Assembly: GCA_031552735.1 (NCBI GenBank)
Contig: JAVBMF010000010.1
Span: forward strand, 1-43,825
Reading direction: 5' to 3'
Source of the DNA: JAVBUY01 sp031552735
Lineage (GTDB): Bacteria; Bacillota; Clostridia; Christensenellales; Aristaeellaceae
Length of the DNA: 43,825 bases
This document shows, piece by piece, positions 41,908 to 43,825 of the stretch. The position numbers and the translations under genes are program-made. Each line of letters opens with the position of its first letter. The first letter of the stretch is position 1. Below the pieces are notes generated by a model that ran no database searches, had not been told where the DNA came from, and saw only the letters and a list, made by a program, of their open reading frames with translations.

Positions 41908-42282
41908 ATGCAGTTTACACTCAAGCACGTCAATATGAATGTGACCGATCTGGAAAAGTCCATTGCGTTCTATGCGCGGGCGCTGGGTTTTTCGGTGGTG
42001 AATCGCAAGAAAGCCGAGGACGGCGCGTTTGAAATCGCGTTTTTGTCAGCGCCGGACGGCGGCTGTAAGGTAGAGCTCACCTGGCTGCGCGACAAACAGG
42101 GGCGCTATGAACTGGGCGACAACGAAACGCACGTCGCGTTTGCTGCGGCTGATTTTGACGCGGCGCACGCGCTGCATCAGCAGATGGGCTGCATTTGTTA
42201 CGAAAATACGAAGATGGGCATTTATTTTATCGAGGACCCGGATGGCTATTGGTTGGAGATTGTGCCGCCGGGGCGAGGCTGA
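41908..42282 (+). CDS. VOC-family (glyoxalase-like) protein
   Basis: A 124-residue protein with two beta-alpha-beta-beta-beta modules of the vicinal oxygen chelate fold. KHVNMNVTDLEKSIAFYARA (first metal His, module start) and IEDPDGYWLEIVPP (final metal Glu) match glyoxalase I-like members; His in ETHVAFAAADFD begins the second module. Lactoylglutathione lyase is a common annotation for such sequences, but glutathione use in a clostridial-type host is doubtful and the substrate could be another aldehyde adduct. The ATG follows GGGAAGAGGAG, 17 bases after the hydrolase. Confidence 0.88.
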   Translation: MQFTLKHVNMNVTDLEKSIAFYARALGFSVVNRKKAEDGAFEIAFLSAPDGGCKVELTWLRDKQGRYELGDNETHVAFAAADFDAAHALHQQMGCICYENTKMGIYFIEDPDGYWLEIVPPGRG

Positions 42283-42323
42283 GCGCGCCTGACCGTGTCG
42301 TAACAGAAAAGAAGGAAAAAGTT

Positions 42324-42355
42324 GGCGGCCTGTTACAGGTCGCCACATTTTTGTT
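42324..42355 (+). terminator. terminator after the VOC gene
   Basis: GGCGGCCTG (42324-42332) with CAGGTCGCC (42336-42344), a nine-base stem with one G-U pair and a three-base loop, then ACATTTTTGTT. It ends the hydrolase/VOC unit. Confidence 0.8.
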
Positions 42356-42379
42356 AGAGTGAATGTTTTTGCGCATATT
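42351..42379 (+). promoter_or_regulatory. possible promoter in the origin region
   Basis: TTGTTA (42351-42356), 17-base spacer, CATATT (42374-42379), each four of six. Its transcript would run to the terminator at 42543-42577. Weak evidence. Confidence 0.3.
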
Positions 42380-42542
42380 ATGCATGAAGCATGTCGGAAA
42401 AAGTCGGTTTCTTTGCGATCGAAATAGCCCAAACGCTATATTTAGCGGGTGACAGGGTATCCATATACCATGGATGGAGGAAATCCCGTGGAGCAGCAGG
42501 AAAAAATAACCTGTGTAAAACTACAGGCTGTGGAAAAACGCG

Positions 42543-42577
42543 CCCGACAGAACCCCTTGAATCTGTCGGGTTTTTTT
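42543..42577 (+). terminator. intrinsic terminator within the origin region
   Basis: CCCGACAGA (42543-42551) with TCTGTCGGG (42562-42570), a perfect nine-base stem, followed by seven T. No gene lies just before it, so it may protect the origin from read-through or end a short untranslated RNA. Confidence 0.85.
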
Positions 42578-42585
42578 GCTATGAT
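42557..42585 (+). promoter_or_regulatory. probable dnaA promoter
   Basis: -35 TTGAAT (42557-42562), 17-base spacer, -10 TATGAT (42580-42585). It overlaps the terminator just described. Two DnaA boxes (42606-42627) lie directly downstream of the start, suggesting autoregulation by DnaA. Confidence 0.6.
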
Positions 42586-42770
42586 GGGGACGCTCCACGG
42601 CGGAGTTATCCACAGATCTGTGGAAAACCGCCTTGGGGCATCCTCTATGCGTCTTGTGCCGTCCGGCGCACAGATCGTTATGGAAAATCATGATGCGGCA
42701 TCATATTTATGCACAGCGGCATTCGGCCTATGCACGATGCGCGGTGTGCGTTTGCGGGAGGAACCACCCG

Positions 42771-43825
42771 ATGGATTATCAAGACCTTTGGAACAAAGCG
42801 ACCGCGCTCTTGCATGAGGAGATCCCCTTCTTCTCGTACAAGGCGTGGATTGGCGACCCTCTCAAGCCGTTTGCGCTGGAGGACGACCAGCTATATCTGG
42901 AGGTCACCAACGACTTTTTTCGCCAGAATATCAAGAACCGCTACCACCAGCTCATTTCCAGCGCGGTGATGGATATTTATCGCAAACCGATCTCCATCGA
43001 GTACCTGACGCCGGAAGAGCGCGAGCAGTTCACCGTCCAGCGCGAGCCCGAACCGACGCCGATTGGTACCATCGCGCTCAATCCCCGATACACCTTCGAT
43101 ACCTTTGTGGTGGGCAACGCCAACCGCTTTGCGCACGCGGCGTCCCTGGCGGTGGCCGAAGCGCCCGGTGACGCCTACAATCCGCTGTTTATCTACGGTG
43201 GCGTGGGGTTGGGCAAGACACACTTGATGCACGCCATCGGACACTATGTGCAGCAGCACTGGCCGGATCAGCGCATTCTCTACATTACGTCGGAGAACTT
43301 CACCAACGAGCTGATCGCCGCCATCCAGAACAACAAGAATATGGAGTTCCGCGAGCGCTTCCGCAATCTGGACGTGCTAATGATCGACGACATCCAGTTC
43401 ATTGCGGGCCGCGAGCGCACGCAGGAGGAGTTCTTCCATACGTTCAACGCGCTGCACGACGCGCGCAAGCAGATCATCATTACCTCGGACAAGCCGCCCA
43501 AGGAGATTGCCCGGCTGGAGGAACGGCTGTGCTCGCGCTTTGAGTGGGGCCTGATCGCGGATATCCAGCGCCCGGACATTGAAACGCGTATCGCCATCCT
43601 GCGCAAAAAGGCGGAGCGTGAAAACATGCAGGTGGACGACGCGGTACTGGAGCTGATCGCCAGCCGCATTGAGTCCAATATCCGCGAGCTGGAGGGCTCG
43701 CTGGCGCGCGTGATGATGTACGCGTCGCTGGTGGGCAAGCCGGTCGATGTGGCCGTGGCCGAGGAGGCGCTGCGCGATATCCTGAGCGTGCGCGATCCCA
43801 AGCGCATCACCTGCGCGGGCATCCA
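42771..43825 (+). CDS. dnaA: chromosomal replication initiator DnaA, 3' end cut by window
   Basis: 351 codons are visible without a stop. Domain I is at the start (DYQDLWNKATALLHEEIP), followed by a short linker, then the AAA+ domain: ALNPRYTFDTFVVGNANRFA, Walker A GGVGLGKT at 143-150, Walker B VLMIDDIQFIAGRERTQEEF, sensor TSDKPPKEIARLEERLCSRF with the Arg finger region, and the ELEGSLARV segment near the end of domain III. The DNA-binding domain IV lies off the edge. The ATG at 42771 follows GGGAGGAAC. DnaA opens oriC and is probably autoregulated through the boxes upstream. Confidence 0.97.
   Translation, partial: MDYQDLWNKATALLHEEIPFFSYKAWIGDPLKPFALEDDQLYLEVTNDFFRQNIKNRYHQLISSAVMDIYRKPISIEYLTPEEREQFTVQREPEPTPIGTIALNPRYTFDTFVVGNANRFAHAASLAVAEAPGDAYNPLFIYGGVGLGKTHLMHAIGHYVQQHWPDQRILYITSENFTNELIAAIQNNKNMEFRERFRNLDVLMIDDIQFIAGRERTQEEFFHTFNALHDARKQIIITSDKPPKEIARLEERLCSRFEWGLIADIQRPDIETRIAILRKKAERENMQVDDAVLELIASRIESNIRELEGSLARVMMYASLVGKPVDVAVAEEALRDILSVRDPKRITCAGI

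Larger units (their letters stand above)
42505..42720. other. probable replication origin (oriC) with DnaA boxes
   Basis: Five matches to the DnaA-box pattern TTWTNCACA lie just upstream of dnaA: 42512-42520 (reverse), 42529-42537 (reverse), 42606-42614 (TTATCCACA, perfect), 42619-42627 (reverse) and 42707-42715 (TTATGCACA). The stretch 42283-42770 has no credible gene and contains AT-rich patches near 42345-42385. Origins next to dnaA are the rule in Bacillota. The unwinding element was not pinned down; a second half of the origin beyond dnaA may exist off the window. Confidence 0.82.

Noticed and set aside
42460..42475. Short inverted repeat GGTAT/ATACC considered as an operator in the origin region
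   Set aside because: Five-base arms around four bases are expected by chance, and no regulator gene is nearby.
42488..42817. An open frame starting with GTG after GGAGG, in the origin region and overlapping the start of dnaA
   Set aside because: It runs through a perfect terminator hairpin and three DnaA boxes and overlaps dnaA out of frame. The protein text has no recognisable family. The GGAGG is probably chance.
43280..43822. Minus-strand open frame at the right edge
   Set aside because: It is antisense to dnaA, which is open on the plus strand from 42771 to the end with all AAA+ motifs.

Overview
The window looks like a chromosomal segment from a GC-rich member of the Bacillota (Firmicutes), most likely the Clostridia. 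The reasons are a leucyl T-box remnant, a cobalamin riboswitch, strong AGGAGG-type ribosome binding sites, sigma-A promoters with 17-base spacers, frequent GTG and TTG starts, a YwmB-like gene next to murA, a YfhO-family protein, BspA-type leucine-rich repeats and a dnaA/oriC region at the right edge. Genus-level placement would be a guess. No insertion sequence, prophage, CRISPR array, tRNA or rRNA was seen.

Layout from left to right. 1-3956 (+): the 3' end of a T-box leader, leuS, a GNAT acetyltransferase and a HAD phosphatase. 3957-7199: a promoter and cobalamin riboswitch controlling a three-gene corrinoid-type ABC importer (binding protein, permease, ATPase). 7207-8394 (-): an MFS transporter. 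8706-10631 (+): a YwmB-like secreted protein and murA. 10692-18102 (+): a promoter, a terminator-like leader hairpin, then a tightly packed run tyrA-aroB-aroA-aroC-aroQ-aroK, continuing with short gaps into a MATE transporter and a ProB-like amino acid kinase.

18178-31519 is almost entirely on the minus strand. Transcribed leftward from 31519 it holds: an ECF sigma factor with a membrane protein that is probably its anti-sigma factor; then, from a separate strong promoter, a six-gene unit of two related secreted Ig-like proteins, a CapA-like enzyme, a NYN nuclease with two LOTUS (OST-HTH) domains, a sugar-transfer-type ATP-grasp enzyme and a large YfhO membrane protein; then nagB, a PflX-like radical SAM protein and an aldose epimerase-like protein. 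The six-gene unit is the best candidate in the window for an undescribed system, because an RNA-binding nuclease sits inside what otherwise looks like an envelope-polymer operon.

31535-32500 (-) is a zinc-dependent phospholipase C-like protein. 32549-37733 (+) is a MarR-regulated heterodimeric ABC exporter with a recognisable operator, followed by a secreted leucine-rich-repeat protein. 37782-40540 (-) holds two tandem phosphodiester glycosidase paralogues and a lipoprotein. 40780-42282 (+) holds a metallo-beta-lactamase-fold hydrolase and a VOC protein. 42283-42770 is a gene-free stretch with five DnaA-box matches, a terminator and an overlapping promoter, and dnaA starts at 42771 and runs off the right edge. 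No coding sequence shows an obvious frameshift. The one possible gene remnant is antisense at 3957-4083.
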